The notes beneath the pieces were generated by a model that was not told the DNA's origin, did not search any database, and saw nothing but the letters and a program-made list of their open reading frames with translations. Positions 1 to 6,759 of a DNA stretch of 10,404 bases are shown in pieces. Origin of the DNA: Chryseobacterium gleum (GTDB lineage: Bacteria > Bacteroidota > Bacteroidia > Flavobacteriales_C > GCA-002722245); NCBI GenBank assembly GCA_945903925.1, contig CAMDPJ010000067.1, forward strand, positions 1 through 10,404, in the 5' to 3' direction. The position numbers and the translations under genes were made by a program. The stretch's first letter is position 1; each line of letters opens with the position of its first letter.

Positions 1-558
1 CACCCCAGTTTGTAAACCTAATTGCACTGCGTAGCGTTGGCATTTTAATGTCATTAGATTACCTGCCTGAGTAAAGCCCAAATCATCTGCTTTTTGTAAA
101 TCTTTACAAGCATCTAAGGTGTACATAAATCGGGCTTTTGAAATAGCCCTATTGTAATAGGCAACAGATTGATTGGGATCTAATTTAATCGCTTTATTGT
201 AATCTTTAATGGCTTCTACATTTATGCCTAGTTCTGCCATGTAAGTTCCTCTGTTCACGTAAGCACCTACATTGGTTGAATCTAAAGCTATTTGTTCATT
301 AAAAAATTGAATGGCTTGCTTGTGTTTTACTCTTTCCTTCTCACTCATCTCGGGATTAAATAGTCTTTCTAGTTTTTCTGCATCATAATTTACTTTACTG
401 TCGGGCATAGTGTACCTAGTGGTATCCGATTTCGTCTTTGTAACTAAATCTTTTTTAGTGGTGTCTTGATTGTACGGAAAGTTTTCACGAATTTTGGTTT
501 GCGCTTGAAGAGCAATGCCGAAAAGTAAGAAGAGTGCAAAATAGACTAAGGTTTTCAA
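1..558 (-). CDS. Secreted TPR-repeat protein, partial (3' end beyond the window)
   Basis: The reading frame is open from a TTG at 558 to the left edge (186 codons). Upstream in frame are only CAC, AGC, GTA and ATT before a TAA, so no ATG is available near the N-terminus. Residues 1-20 form a signal peptide (KTL, then a hydrophobic stretch ending ALQAQ). Residues about 21-80 are polar linker. A TPR unit lies at about 98-129 (AYVNRGTYMAELG, then AIKDYNKAIKLDP) and a second, shorter unit follows with YYNRAISKARF. The end carries C151-K-D-L and C173-Q-R-Y, a cysteine pair common in Bacteroidota TPR proteins. It is a paralogue of the gene at 5165-5641. It lies 61 bp downstream of the protease gene on the same strand and may be cotranscribed. 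Expected role: periplasmic or envelope protein-protein contacts; no specific function can be assigned. Confidence 0.8.
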   Translation of the reverse strand, partial: MKTLVYFALFLLFGIALQAQTKIRENFPYNQDTTKKDLVTKTKSDTTRYTMPDSKVNYDAEKLERLFNPEMSEKERVKHKQAIQFFNEQIALDSTNVGAYVNRGTYMAELGINVEAIKDYNKAIKLDPNQSVAYYNRAISKARFMYTLDACKDLQKADDLGFTQAGNLMTLKCQRYAVQLGLQTGV

Positions 559-619
559 GTGGCTTACAATTTAGGTATTGAGCGTTCCTACGACCAATTC
601 TGCAATAGGTTGCGCTAAA

Positions 620-2722
620 TTATTTTATTATTTTGATACTTTTTATTTCGTTGCCCGATTGTATGCGAAGGTAGTACACTCCATTAGAAAATTCTGAAAC
701 TATGTTTCCTAAATTTATTTTATTTTGTTTGCTATTTTTCAATTGTATAGCGTTGCTCACTTGCTTTCCTAAAACATCTACAAAAGTGAGAGTGAAGTTG
801 TTGGGTTCAGCAGAATTTATTTCTAATACAGAAGATGCATCAATAGGATTGGGGTAAACATTTACGTTAAAAGGATTTTCTAAAGATTGAGATATGCCTA
901 ATCCACCATGATAAATATTTAGGTTGTCTAAGTAAAGTTTATTGCCTCCTTTGGCATTCATGGCAAACATAATTTTCAAGCTCGTATTGCCGGCATAGGC
1001 ACTAAGGTCAATGTTCGAACTCGACCATTCAGATATACCTGGAATAAAATCGCTTGTAGTTGTTCCTTTGGTGATGAGTTGTGTGTAGTTGAGGTTCTTT
1101 TTTAATGCCCAATTTTCGCCACAATCTACAGAAGCATAGATTCTCAACAAGTCGTAATTGCTCGTTTTTTGCTGAGCGTAGGCATAATTGAAATCGAGGT
1201 AGATGGAGTCGCTTTGTGAGGATAAATCGATATTCGGACTCACCAGATAATGCCACATTTCACTGAGGTCGTAGCCCGATTCGCTGTGAAGATCGAGAAC
1301 CAATGAACCACTTCCACTTTTTTTGGTTACGGTTGTCCGTTGAAATTTAGTGCTATTGCCTGGGTTTATGATTGTCCAATCGTTGTCACTTCCGCTGTTA
1401 TCTGGAAATCCACTGTACTCAAATCCCTCAAAATAAGGAATTGATGTATTGTTGGCATTGTCGAATACTTTGATGTAATCGCTTTTCACTACTGAATCGG
1501 CTCCGTTGCCGTTGCTTATTTTTAGTTTAACATCGTATGTTCCTGCTGCAGCATAAGTAACATATGGTTTTGCTAAGTTTGAGTTTGCAGGTGTTCCACC
1601 TTCAAAAGTCCATTCATAAATTCTATTCGAAGGCAAGCTATCGTTGTAAGACAGATCGTCGAATGAAATCGTTCTTCCAGCGCAGAAAAAAGTAGAATCG
1701 TTGTGTGCTTCAAACACAGGTTTTGGCGAGCATTCGTAAACTACATGATTGTTTTCGGTGCCAGTGGCAATTAAATTTCCTGCGCTTGAAAGGCTTGATC
1801 GAAAACCTGCCGAGGACGCTGCTGCAGCTCGCATATATGATATTTGTCCTTGGGTAAACATAATCGGACAAGTACTATAATCCATAATATTTTGCACGTT
1901 TTCTAAGCCCCCACAGAGGTTTTGAGCTAAATCACATATGCCATTTGATCCTTTGGTGGGTGGTGTATCGTTAATACCGTCACTTCCATTGCAAGATACG
2001 CCGATTGGACCTGAGCCCCATGTGTGATTGAGGCCGAAAAAATGTCCAGTTTCATGAGTTAATGCATGTATCGCTGCAGGCACTCCGTAGGAGGTTCCAA
2101 TGCTTCCAAATTGTCGATTGATTAAGATGGTGCCGTGGTCGTTTTGTGATACAGGCTGAGTAGGTAAATAGCTATAGCCACCAATAGAAGAGCCTCCCGA
2201 TTCAAGGTAGTTTACTACCCAAACATTGTAATATTTTTTAGTATCCCAAACTATGATATCTTTAATAGGCTCACCACTTCCAACATTGGTTAGATAAGAG
2301 AGGGTTCGTGTGATTCCTTTGGTACAATTGCCATTGGGATCGAGGGTTGCCAATCTAAATTCGAAGCGTGCGTCTCCTGCAATACTTTGAAAGGAACCTA
2401 CAATGCTGCTGGTGTCGGCACTTAATTTTTTAAAATCTTCATTTAATTTTTCAATGGCATCATATACTTGAGCATCGGAAATATTAGAGATTCCTCCATC
2501 GTGAACAACATGCACTACTACTGGTATGATAAAGAGCGGACTGGCCCCACCCAAAACTTCAGTTGAAGTTTGTTGTTGCGACATCTTCGCTATGTTCTTT
2601 TCTATCATAGCCTTTTTCGCTGGGTCGCTCATCATTTCTTCTAACAAATGGTCGAAGCCACAGTTTTGTGCTTTACTTATGATGCTCAACAAAAGGAATA
2701 AAAAGACAAGTGTTTTTTTCAT
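620..2722 (-). CDS. Secreted M43-family (cytophagalysin-like) zinc metalloprotease with PKD domain and T9SS sorting domain
   Basis: The product is a secreted zinc endopeptidase of about 700 residues. Start chosen at ATG 2722 (MKKTLVFLF), which gives a standard signal peptide of about 19 residues ending SKAQ; an in-frame ATG 30 nt upstream (2752) would add ten residues before it. Numbering from 2722: the M43 domain spans about 60-310, with the zinc site H223-E-T-G-H-F-F-G-L-N-H233 (HExxHxxGxxH) and the Met-turn NIMDYS around M280. A PKD domain follows at about 335-420 (YEWTFEGG, then AAGTYDVKLKIS). A beta-rich domain resembling choice-of-anchor-J/MAM modules lies at about 427-605 and ends LYLDNLNIY. 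The last about 80 residues are a type A T9SS sorting domain (NVYPNP, then GVYYLRI, ending KIIK). Secretion through T9SS to the surface or medium is inferred. The substrate is unknown; roles in nutrient acquisition or proprotein cleavage are both possible. Confidence 0.92.
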   Translation of the reverse strand: MKKTLVFLFLLLSIISKAQNCGFDHLLEEMMSDPAKKAMIEKNIAKMSQQQTSTEVLGGASPLFIIPVVVHVVHDGGISNISDAQVYDAIEKLNEDFKKLSADTSSIVGSFQSIAGDARFEFRLATLDPNGNCTKGITRTLSYLTNVGSGEPIKDIIVWDTKKYYNVWVVNYLESGGSSIGGYSYLPTQPVSQNDHGTILINRQFGSIGTSYGVPAAIHALTHETGHFFGLNHTWGSGPIGVSCNGSDGINDTPPTKGSNGICDLAQNLCGGLENVQNIMDYSTCPIMFTQGQISYMRAAAASSAGFRSSLSSAGNLIATGTENNHVVYECSPKPVFEAHNDSTFFCAGRTISFDDLSYNDSLPSNRIYEWTFEGGTPANSNLAKPYVTYAAAGTYDVKLKISNGNGADSVVKSDYIKVFDNANNTSIPYFEGFEYSGFPDNSGSDNDWTIINPGNSTKFQRTTVTKKSGSGSLVLDLHSESGYDLSEMWHYLVSPNIDLSSQSDSIYLDFNYAYAQQKTSNYDLLRIYASVDCGENWALKKNLNYTQLITKGTTTSDFIPGISEWSSSNIDLSAYAGNTSLKIMFAMNAKGGNKLYLDNLNIYHGGLGISQSLENPFNVNVYPNPIDASSVLEINSAEPNNFTLTFVDVLGKQVSNAIQLKNSKQNKINLGNIVSEFSNGVYYLRIQSGNEIKSIKIIK

Positions 2723-2739
2723 GCTGTATATATCTAATT

Positions 2740-2769
2740 TAAAAGTAAGCATCGTGCGCTTTCAGTCAA
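2740..2769 (-). promoter_or_regulatory. Candidate Bacteroidota-type promoter for the protease gene
   Basis: On the minus strand TTG (2769-2767) is followed after 19 nt by TACTTTTA (2747-2740). This matches the Bacteroidota consensus TTG / TAnnTTTG except for the last base. It overlaps the stop region of the upstream acpH gene and would give a leader of roughly 10-13 nt before ATG 2722. It lies downstream of the alternative start at 2752, which supports the shorter protein. The call rests on motif and spacing only, and such AT-rich matches are frequent in these genomes. Confidence 0.35.
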
Positions 2770-3346
2770 AATTAAAATTACGTGATAATTCAATTAACTC
2801 AGGAAAAAGTAAATTAAAATCTTGCTCTATTGCCGCATAGTGTTCTTTTAGCACTTCGCTGGCCTTGTCTAAATTCGATTCAAATCGGGTTCTTTTCGAC
2901 ATTTGTGTGAGAATGGTATTTAGTCCGTCAACTGTTTTGTACATACTCAGCCAATCGTTTTTAATCAAATGGTGAATTAGTACTTGGGCTCGCTCGGGTA
3001 GTGCATCATTGTGCTTTTGCAAGGATGCATAAAAGTTTTTGCTAAAAATATCAAGTGTAGTAGTAGGAAAATATTTTTCAAAATGTAAAGCTAAGAAATG
3101 ATCGAAAAATACATCTGTTGCTACGGGAGCGTACTTTTTCAGCACAGAGCGTGAGAATTGAGTGGTGCGGATAAACGAAGAATGCTTATCTGTAAATGTG
3201 TCTATGGCATGATGCAGCTTAACTCCACGCATCATTTTATCGCTCAGCAAATTACGTTCTTTGGGTAAAATAGTGTCGGCAATAAAGTTGCCTATAGCGA
3301 CTTCTTCATCGTTTCCAGATAATGCTATGTGAGCTAAGAAATTCAA
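2762..3346 (-). CDS. acpH: ACP phosphodiesterase, AcpH/DUF479 family
   Basis: The product is a 194-residue protein of the AcpH family, HD-like metal-dependent hydrolases that remove 4'-phosphopantetheine from acyl carrier protein in the cytoplasm. The N-terminus MNFLAH is the family signature and fixes the start at a TTG (3346); reading back, there is no ATG before a TAG at 3391-3389. Conserved features follow in family order: GNFIAD with D24, GVKLHHAIDTFTD at about 41-53, DVFFDH with D78 and the dyad D82-H83, and a C-terminal helix with HYAAIEQDF. Length matches E. coli AcpH (about 193). Its stop lies 40 nt before the protease start, so the two could be read together, although the protease has its own promoter candidate. 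It is divergent from the SiaC-like gene. The exact substrate in Bacteroidota has not been established from sequence; the family call is secure. Confidence 0.88.
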   Translation of the reverse strand: MNFLAHIALSGNDEEVAIGNFIADTILPKERNLLSDKMMRGVKLHHAIDTFTDKHSSFIRTTQFSRSVLKKYAPVATDVFFDHFLALHFEKYFPTTTLDIFSKNFYASLQKHNDALPERAQVLIHHLIKNDWLSMYKTVDGLNTILTQMSKRTRFESNLDKASEVLKEHYAAIEQDFNLLFPELIELSRNFNFD

Positions 3347-3417
3347 GGGTTCTAAGATAATAATTGATTTGTTCTTTTTCCGTGTTTCCTAAAGGTAAAA
3401 TTAATGTGAAAAAAAAC

Positions 3418-3446
3418 TTGAGTTGCTACAATTATATTTATATTTT
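3418..3446 (+). promoter_or_regulatory. Candidate promoter for the SiaC-like gene
   Basis: TTG at 3418-3420 is followed after 18 nt by TATATTTT (3439-3446), which agrees with TAnnTTTG except for the last base. A second, overlapping TATATTTA lies at 3433-3440. The start codon is 45 nt further on, a plausible leader length. The 145-bp gap between the divergent acpH and siaC-like genes must hold both promoters; on the other strand TACCTTTA (3397-3390) is a lone -7-like match without a TTG at the right distance. Confidence 0.3.
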
Positions 3447-3491
3447 AGTGCGGAGGGAAAACTTGAGATTTAATTTAACCTGGTATTAACC

Positions 3492-3914
3492 ATGAAACGG
3501 AAGATCGTGAATACGAATTTATTCATTGAGGCGACAGAACAAACTCCAAGAGTTTTTTTTAATCTTAGTGAAGGTCAACTTGCTATTACCGGAAAATCTT
3601 TACCCGAAAGCGGCGAGCAATTTTATCAACCTGTTTTAGATTGGTTAGATGATGCAGTAAATTCTACCACAGAAAAAATGAAAATGTATATTGCTTTAGA
3701 TCAAATGAATGTCTCTTCTTCTAAAATGATTCTCTTCATTTTATACAAACTCAAAAATTTAAAAGAAGCAGGCAAAACTGTTTCTGTTTGCTGGTATCAT
3801 ACAAAAGAAGATTCAGATATGCTTGAAGTTGGCGAAGATTACGAGTTTATGGTGGATATTCCTTTTCGTTTTAAAAGCGGAAAAATCGAAGGCAGCGAAT
3901 TATTAGTTGCTTAG
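3492..3914 (+). CDS. SiaC-like regulatory phosphoprotein (DUF1987)
   Basis: The product is a 140-residue cytoplasmic protein of the SiaC/DUF1987 family. In Pseudomonas aeruginosa SiaC is phosphorylated on a threonine by the kinase SiaB, dephosphorylated by the PP2C-type phosphatase SiaA, and in its unphosphorylated form activates the diguanylate cyclase SiaD. Family features seen here are LFIEATEQTP (10-19), a small beta unit with GKSLPES (34-40), YQPVLDWLDDAV (45-56), the MNVSSSK loop (72-78), VSVCWYH, and EDSDMLEVGEDYEFMVDIPF near the end. The N-terminus is about seven residues longer than usual. In the loop, V74 stands where the family normally has the phosphoacceptor threonine (NTSS). No SiaA, SiaB or SiaD gene is in the window, so any partner must lie elsewhere. 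The OmpH-like gene follows after 67 bp. Confidence 0.85.
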   Translation: MKRKIVNTNLFIEATEQTPRVFFNLSEGQLAITGKSLPESGEQFYQPVLDWLDDAVNSTTEKMKMYIALDQMNVSSSKMILFILYKLKNLKEAGKTVSVCWYHTKEDSDMLEVGEDYEFMVDIPFRFKSGKIEGSELLVA

Positions 3915-3946
3915 TACATCCTTTTAATTCTTACTTATTATATTAG

Positions 3947-3964
3947 CGCTTCAAAATTGAAGTG
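3947..3964. repeat. Inverted repeat between the SiaC-like gene and the OmpH operon
   Basis: CGCTTCAAAATTGAAGTG forms a 7-bp stem with one G.T pair around an AAAT loop; the core CTTCAA-AA-TTGAAG is a perfect dyad. It lies 33 nt after the siaC-like stop and 18 nt before ATG 3982. No U-tract follows, so it is not a classical terminator. It could be an operator, an mRNA processing or stability hairpin, or chance. Confidence 0.3.
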
Positions 3965-3981
3965 TAATAAATCTATTGTAT

Positions 3982-4596
3982 ATGTTAAAGAAAGTAATTA
4001 TTGGTTTGCAAGTGGTGATTTTGTTGGTGATGTTTTTTTTGCTGTATAAGGTTTATCAGCCTACTGAGCCGGCAAAATATGTTTTTGATGATAAAGGAAA
4101 AGCTTCTTCCAATGTAACAGAAAATGATGTTATTGTGTATTATAAGTTGGATAGTTTTATGACTAAAAGTAATTATATCGACAGTATAAAAATTAGTGCT
4201 AAAAATACTGTTGACTATTACGGTCAAAAATTAAGGAAATTAGAAGAGGATTACCAAAGAACAGAAAGCTCTTATGCTGCCAGACAGCAAGCTAAGCAAA
4301 TGACCGCTTTAGAGGAACAGCAGGCCGTCGAAGTTTTGCGTCAAAAACAAGGTCAATTCCAAGAAGAAAATGAAAAAGCGCAGGGCTATATTGATGATCT
4401 TCAAGGTAAAGTTGCCAAGCATATTAATGAAGCGATATTGAAAACCATCAATGAACTTAATACCAGAAAAAAAATAAAATTTGTTTTAGCTTACCAAGAA
4501 ACATCTCAAGAAGTAATGCCCACAAAAGGGGCTATAGATGTTACCAGCGACATGGTGGAAATTATCAATAACCTGTACAAAACAAAAAGAAAATAG
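3982..4596 (+). CDS. OmpH/Skp-like membrane-anchored coiled-coil protein
   Basis: The product is a 204-residue protein with an N-terminal hydrophobic segment (about residues 5-22, bounded by LKK and YKVY) and no good cleavage site, so it is probably anchored in the inner membrane with the rest in the periplasm. A short beta-type segment (NDVIVYYKLDSFM, about 47-60) precedes a long charged, Gln/Glu-rich helix (about 70-150, YYGQKLRKLEEDYQ to DDLQGKVAK). The C-terminal part (INELNTRKKIKFVLAY, then GAIDVTSDMVEIINNLY) has the layout typical of OmpH/Skp chaperones, which hold unfolded outer-membrane proteins. The start is set at ATG 3982; an in-frame TTG two codons upstream (3976) is less likely. 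The stop TAG (4594-4596) shares its G with the GTG start of the next gene. A true Skp function is inferred from family resemblance only. Confidence 0.78.
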   Translation: MLKKVIIGLQVVILLVMFFLLYKVYQPTEPAKYVFDDKGKASSNVTENDVIVYYKLDSFMTKSNYIDSIKISAKNTVDYYGQKLRKLEEDYQRTESSYAARQQAKQMTALEEQQAVEVLRQKQGQFQEENEKAQGYIDDLQGKVAKHINEAILKTINELNTRKKIKFVLAYQETSQEVMPTKGAIDVTSDMVEIINNLYKTKRK

Positions 4597-5168
4597 TGTT
4601 CATCTCTCAAGAAAAATTAAAAACCAACATCGCCGAATACATCCTTTATATGTGGCATGTAGAAGATGTGGTGCGCGCTTGTGCTTTCGATTTAGAAAAA
4701 ATAGAAGAGAATATTATTCAGCAGTCGGGCATATCTGATGTGCAACAAATTCAGTTGAGAAATTGGTATAAAGGATTTGTTGATGAGATGAGACGTGCTA
4801 AATTATTGCAGCGCGGACACCTGCAAGAGGTAGAAGAAAAAATGGCCGAATTGCATTTGTTGCACACTACTTTGCTAACGGTTTTGAGAGACAAAGAATA
4901 CATCGCTTTGTATGACAGTACCAGGCCAGAAATAGAAGAGCTAAAGAAAAAATCGGAAGTGAAAGTTGATGATAGTCTTTCTGCCGAGAAGAAATCGCGC
5001 ATCGTTAAAAGTGATATCGACGCATGCTTTAATGGCTTGTATGGTTTGTGGATGTTGCGCCTTCAAAAAAAAGAAATCAGTGCAGAAACTTCTGCCGCAC
5101 TTGCTAAAATTTCAAAATTAATTTCTTATCTTACTCGAAACTATCATACTATGATGTCGGGTTTATGA
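4596..5168 (+). CDS. DUF4924 family protein (Bacteroidota-specific, function unknown)
   Basis: The product is a 190-residue, soluble, mostly helical protein with no signal peptide or membrane segment. It starts at GTG 4596, overlapping the preceding stop by one base (TAGTG), and ends in ATGA shared with the next gene. Family hallmarks are KTNIAEYILYMWHVEDVVRAC (9-29), LRNWYKGFVDEMRRA (54-68), GHLQEVEE (74-81) and, near the C-terminus, CFNGLYGLWMLRLQKKEIS (144-162), followed by a helix ending SYLTRNYH. These match DUF4924 as I recall it. The role is unknown. The tight coupling to an OmpH-like and a secreted TPR gene suggests a cytoplasmic partner for an envelope process, but that is inference from context. 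Confidence 0.8.
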   Translation: MFISQEKLKTNIAEYILYMWHVEDVVRACAFDLEKIEENIIQQSGISDVQQIQLRNWYKGFVDEMRRAKLLQRGHLQEVEEKMAELHLLHTTLLTVLRDKEYIALYDSTRPEIEELKKKSEVKVDDSLSAEKKSRIVKSDIDACFNGLYGLWMLRLQKKEISAETSAALAKISKLISYLTRNYHTMMSGL

Positions 5169-5641
5169 AACAGAAATTAACACTTACTTTTTTTCTATTT
5201 ATTGCTTTACAATCTCTTTTTGCCCAAGCCGCCGCTATTTTAGAAAGCGATACTACTTTTGCAAAACAGTTTGATGTAAAAGAATATTTCAATGTAGATA
5301 TCACCGCCGAACAACGCACTCAATATAAAGGCGAAATAGAGAAGTTAACCGCGATTATTAACGCTCAACCAAATGAAACAAGCGCTTACATTAATCGTGG
5401 AGCGTATTTCTCTTATTTAGGGTTTCATGTAAATGCTATTAAAGATTACGATACAGCATTGAAAATAAATAATGATATTCCCGAGGCATTGTACAACCGA
5501 GGTGTTGCAAAGGCTCGTTATTTTTATACTATAGACAGCTGCAAAGATATTTATGCTTCATCACAGCTTGGCTTAGAGTTCGCAAAAGTTTCTTTTGATA
5601 GAAATTGCAAGCGGTATATGAATTTGATTTTAGCTAAGTAA
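5165..5641 (+). CDS. Small secreted TPR protein, paralogue of the gene at 1-558
   Basis: The product is a 158-residue protein with an N-terminal signal peptide (KQKLTLTFFLFIALQSLFAQ, cleavage near residue 20-22), hence periplasmic or exported. A linker (about 23-60) precedes a TPR unit (AYINRGAYFSYLG, AIKDYDTALKINND, about 74-105) and a second half-unit (ALYNRGVAKARY). It ends with C126-K-D-I and C148-K-R-Y. From residue 74 to 151 about 35 of 78 positions match the left-edge TPR protein without a gap, by eye. The ATG overlaps the DUF4924 stop (ATGA), so translation is probably coupled. It is the last gene of the operon; the next gene is convergent after 194 bp, in which I see no strong terminator. 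The cysteine pair might form a disulfide. The binding partner is unknown. Confidence 0.82.
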   Translation: MKQKLTLTFFLFIALQSLFAQAAAILESDTTFAKQFDVKEYFNVDITAEQRTQYKGEIEKLTAIINAQPNETSAYINRGAYFSYLGFHVNAIKDYDTALKINNDIPEALYNRGVAKARYFYTIDSCKDIYASSQLGLEFAKVSFDRNCKRYMNLILAK

Positions 5642-5835
5642 TCTCTTGTTTTCGCAGAGGCCGCTTGAAGCTTTATTAAAACAGAAAATAAATCGAATTG
5701 AGAATTAAATACGGTCGCTGTCTCATGTAACGTGAATCTCAAACTTTTTATAGAGTTACGAATGTGGTATAAAAGATGATGCTAGACGATTACTCAGCTT
5801 AACGTTATTAATGCAATTAACCACTGCAACAAATT

Positions 5836-6759
5836 TCATTCTTTCTTATTCAAAGGAGATTCTGAATTATAAGGAACTTTCCCTGAAGGCACCACTTTAG
5901 AAGCTGATTCTAAGTGATAATCCTGATCATCAAAGAAAATATGCGCACCAAAAGCCTGTAGTACCTTGTCTTTTGATAGTCCGCCTAAAAAATACATTTC
6001 ATCAACATAAACACCCCAATGTCTTAAAGTATTAATCACACGCATGTGGGCAGGTGCATTTCTAGCAGTAACTATTGCAATCCTTATAGGCGTAAGCTCA
6101 ATAGAGGTAGGGAAATGCGTTTGTATTTTTGAAAGTTTCATTAATAGTTTTGCAAACGGACCTTCCTTCATTGGTTCGTTTTCATGCTCCAATTCATGTT
6201 TCTGAAAAGCCTCTAATCCTTCGCTTTTATAGCGTTGTTCCGATTCATCAGAAAACAATACCGCATCTGCATCAAAAGCAATTTTCACCTTGTTCTCTTG
6301 AGGATTAAAACTTGCAGGAGGTGCGTAAATATATGCAGCAGCGCAGGTCTTTGAATCAATAGCTGCCTGAACATCTTTGGAATCTTTTGATAAAAATAAA
6401 TCTACATCGTAAGCGTCGATATATGAAGCTAATGGCTCTCCTCCCGAAAATGCTAGTCGGGTGATGTCTAATTGATGATGTCTCAAAGAATTTAAAACTC
6501 TTATTCCAGTTTCAGCACTATTTCTCGACATTACCACAACCTCCACAATTCGCTTACTGGCTAGTTCGTTCAAGTTCAATAAGCTTTTAACCAAATAGAA
6601 AGCGGCACCTGGTTCAAGCGGATTGTTTTCATTTTCCAATTGAAATTTACGATACCCCGTAACTCCTTCCTTCTCAAAAACATCATTCTCTTTTTCCAAA
6701 TTGAATAACGCCCTTGAAGAAACGCCCACCACTAATATTTCTGATAAATCAATTGCCAT
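5836..6759 (-). CDS. Cytosolic 5'-nucleotidase, cN-I (NT5C1A-like) family
   Basis: The product is a 307-residue cytoplasmic HAD-fold enzyme expected to dephosphorylate nucleoside 5'-monophosphates; AMP is the preferred substrate of the animal cN-I enzymes. Start set at ATG 6759 (MAIDLSEI); a TTG two codons earlier is possible. Seen: the nucleophile motif AFDADAVLFSDE (catalytic D163 and D165), LVTARN-type motif IVTARNAPAH (about 229-238), and the acidic metal site HIFFDDQ (D277-D278). The N-terminal half repeats the same plan (ALFNLEKENDVF, YRKFQLENENNPL, VVMSRNSAETGIRVLNSLRHH, DVDLFLSKD) but with VVGVSS where the nucleophile loop would be. Length and order match animal cN-I proteins and their bacterial homologues. 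It stands alone: convergent with the TPR operon, with an IS remnant upstream. No clear promoter box was found. Confidence 0.9.
   Translation of the reverse strand: MAIDLSEILVVGVSSRALFNLEKENDVFEKEGVTGYRKFQLENENNPLEPGAAFYLVKSLLNLNELASKRIVEVVVMSRNSAETGIRVLNSLRHHQLDITRLAFSGGEPLASYIDAYDVDLFLSKDSKDVQAAIDSKTCAAAYIYAPPASFNPQENKVKIAFDADAVLFSDESEQRYKSEGLEAFQKHELEHENEPMKEGPFAKLLMKLSKIQTHFPTSIELTPIRIAIVTARNAPAHMRVINTLRHWGVYVDEMYFLGGLSKDKVLQAFGAHIFFDDQDYHLESASKVVPSGKVPYNSESPLNKKE

Noticed and set aside
602..616. Small hairpin GCAA-CCTA-TTGC after the protease stop
   Set aside because: It has a stem of only 4 bp with no T-tract, too weak for a terminator call.
2723..2752. Longer protease start at 2752
   Set aside because: It would put ten extra residues (MLTFKLDIYS) before a perfect signal peptide, and it lies upstream of the promoter candidate.
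2526..2840. Plus-strand reading frame of 104 codons
   Set aside because: It is antisense to the protease N-terminus and the acpH C-terminus, both strongly supported. Its low-complexity composition shows no family features.
5642..5835. Possible bidirectional terminator between the convergent TPR and nucleotidase genes
   Set aside because: Only short AT palindromes (TAACGTTA, TAAT-GCA-ATTA) and a GTAAC/GTTAC pair are visible. None forms a strong stem with a T-run.
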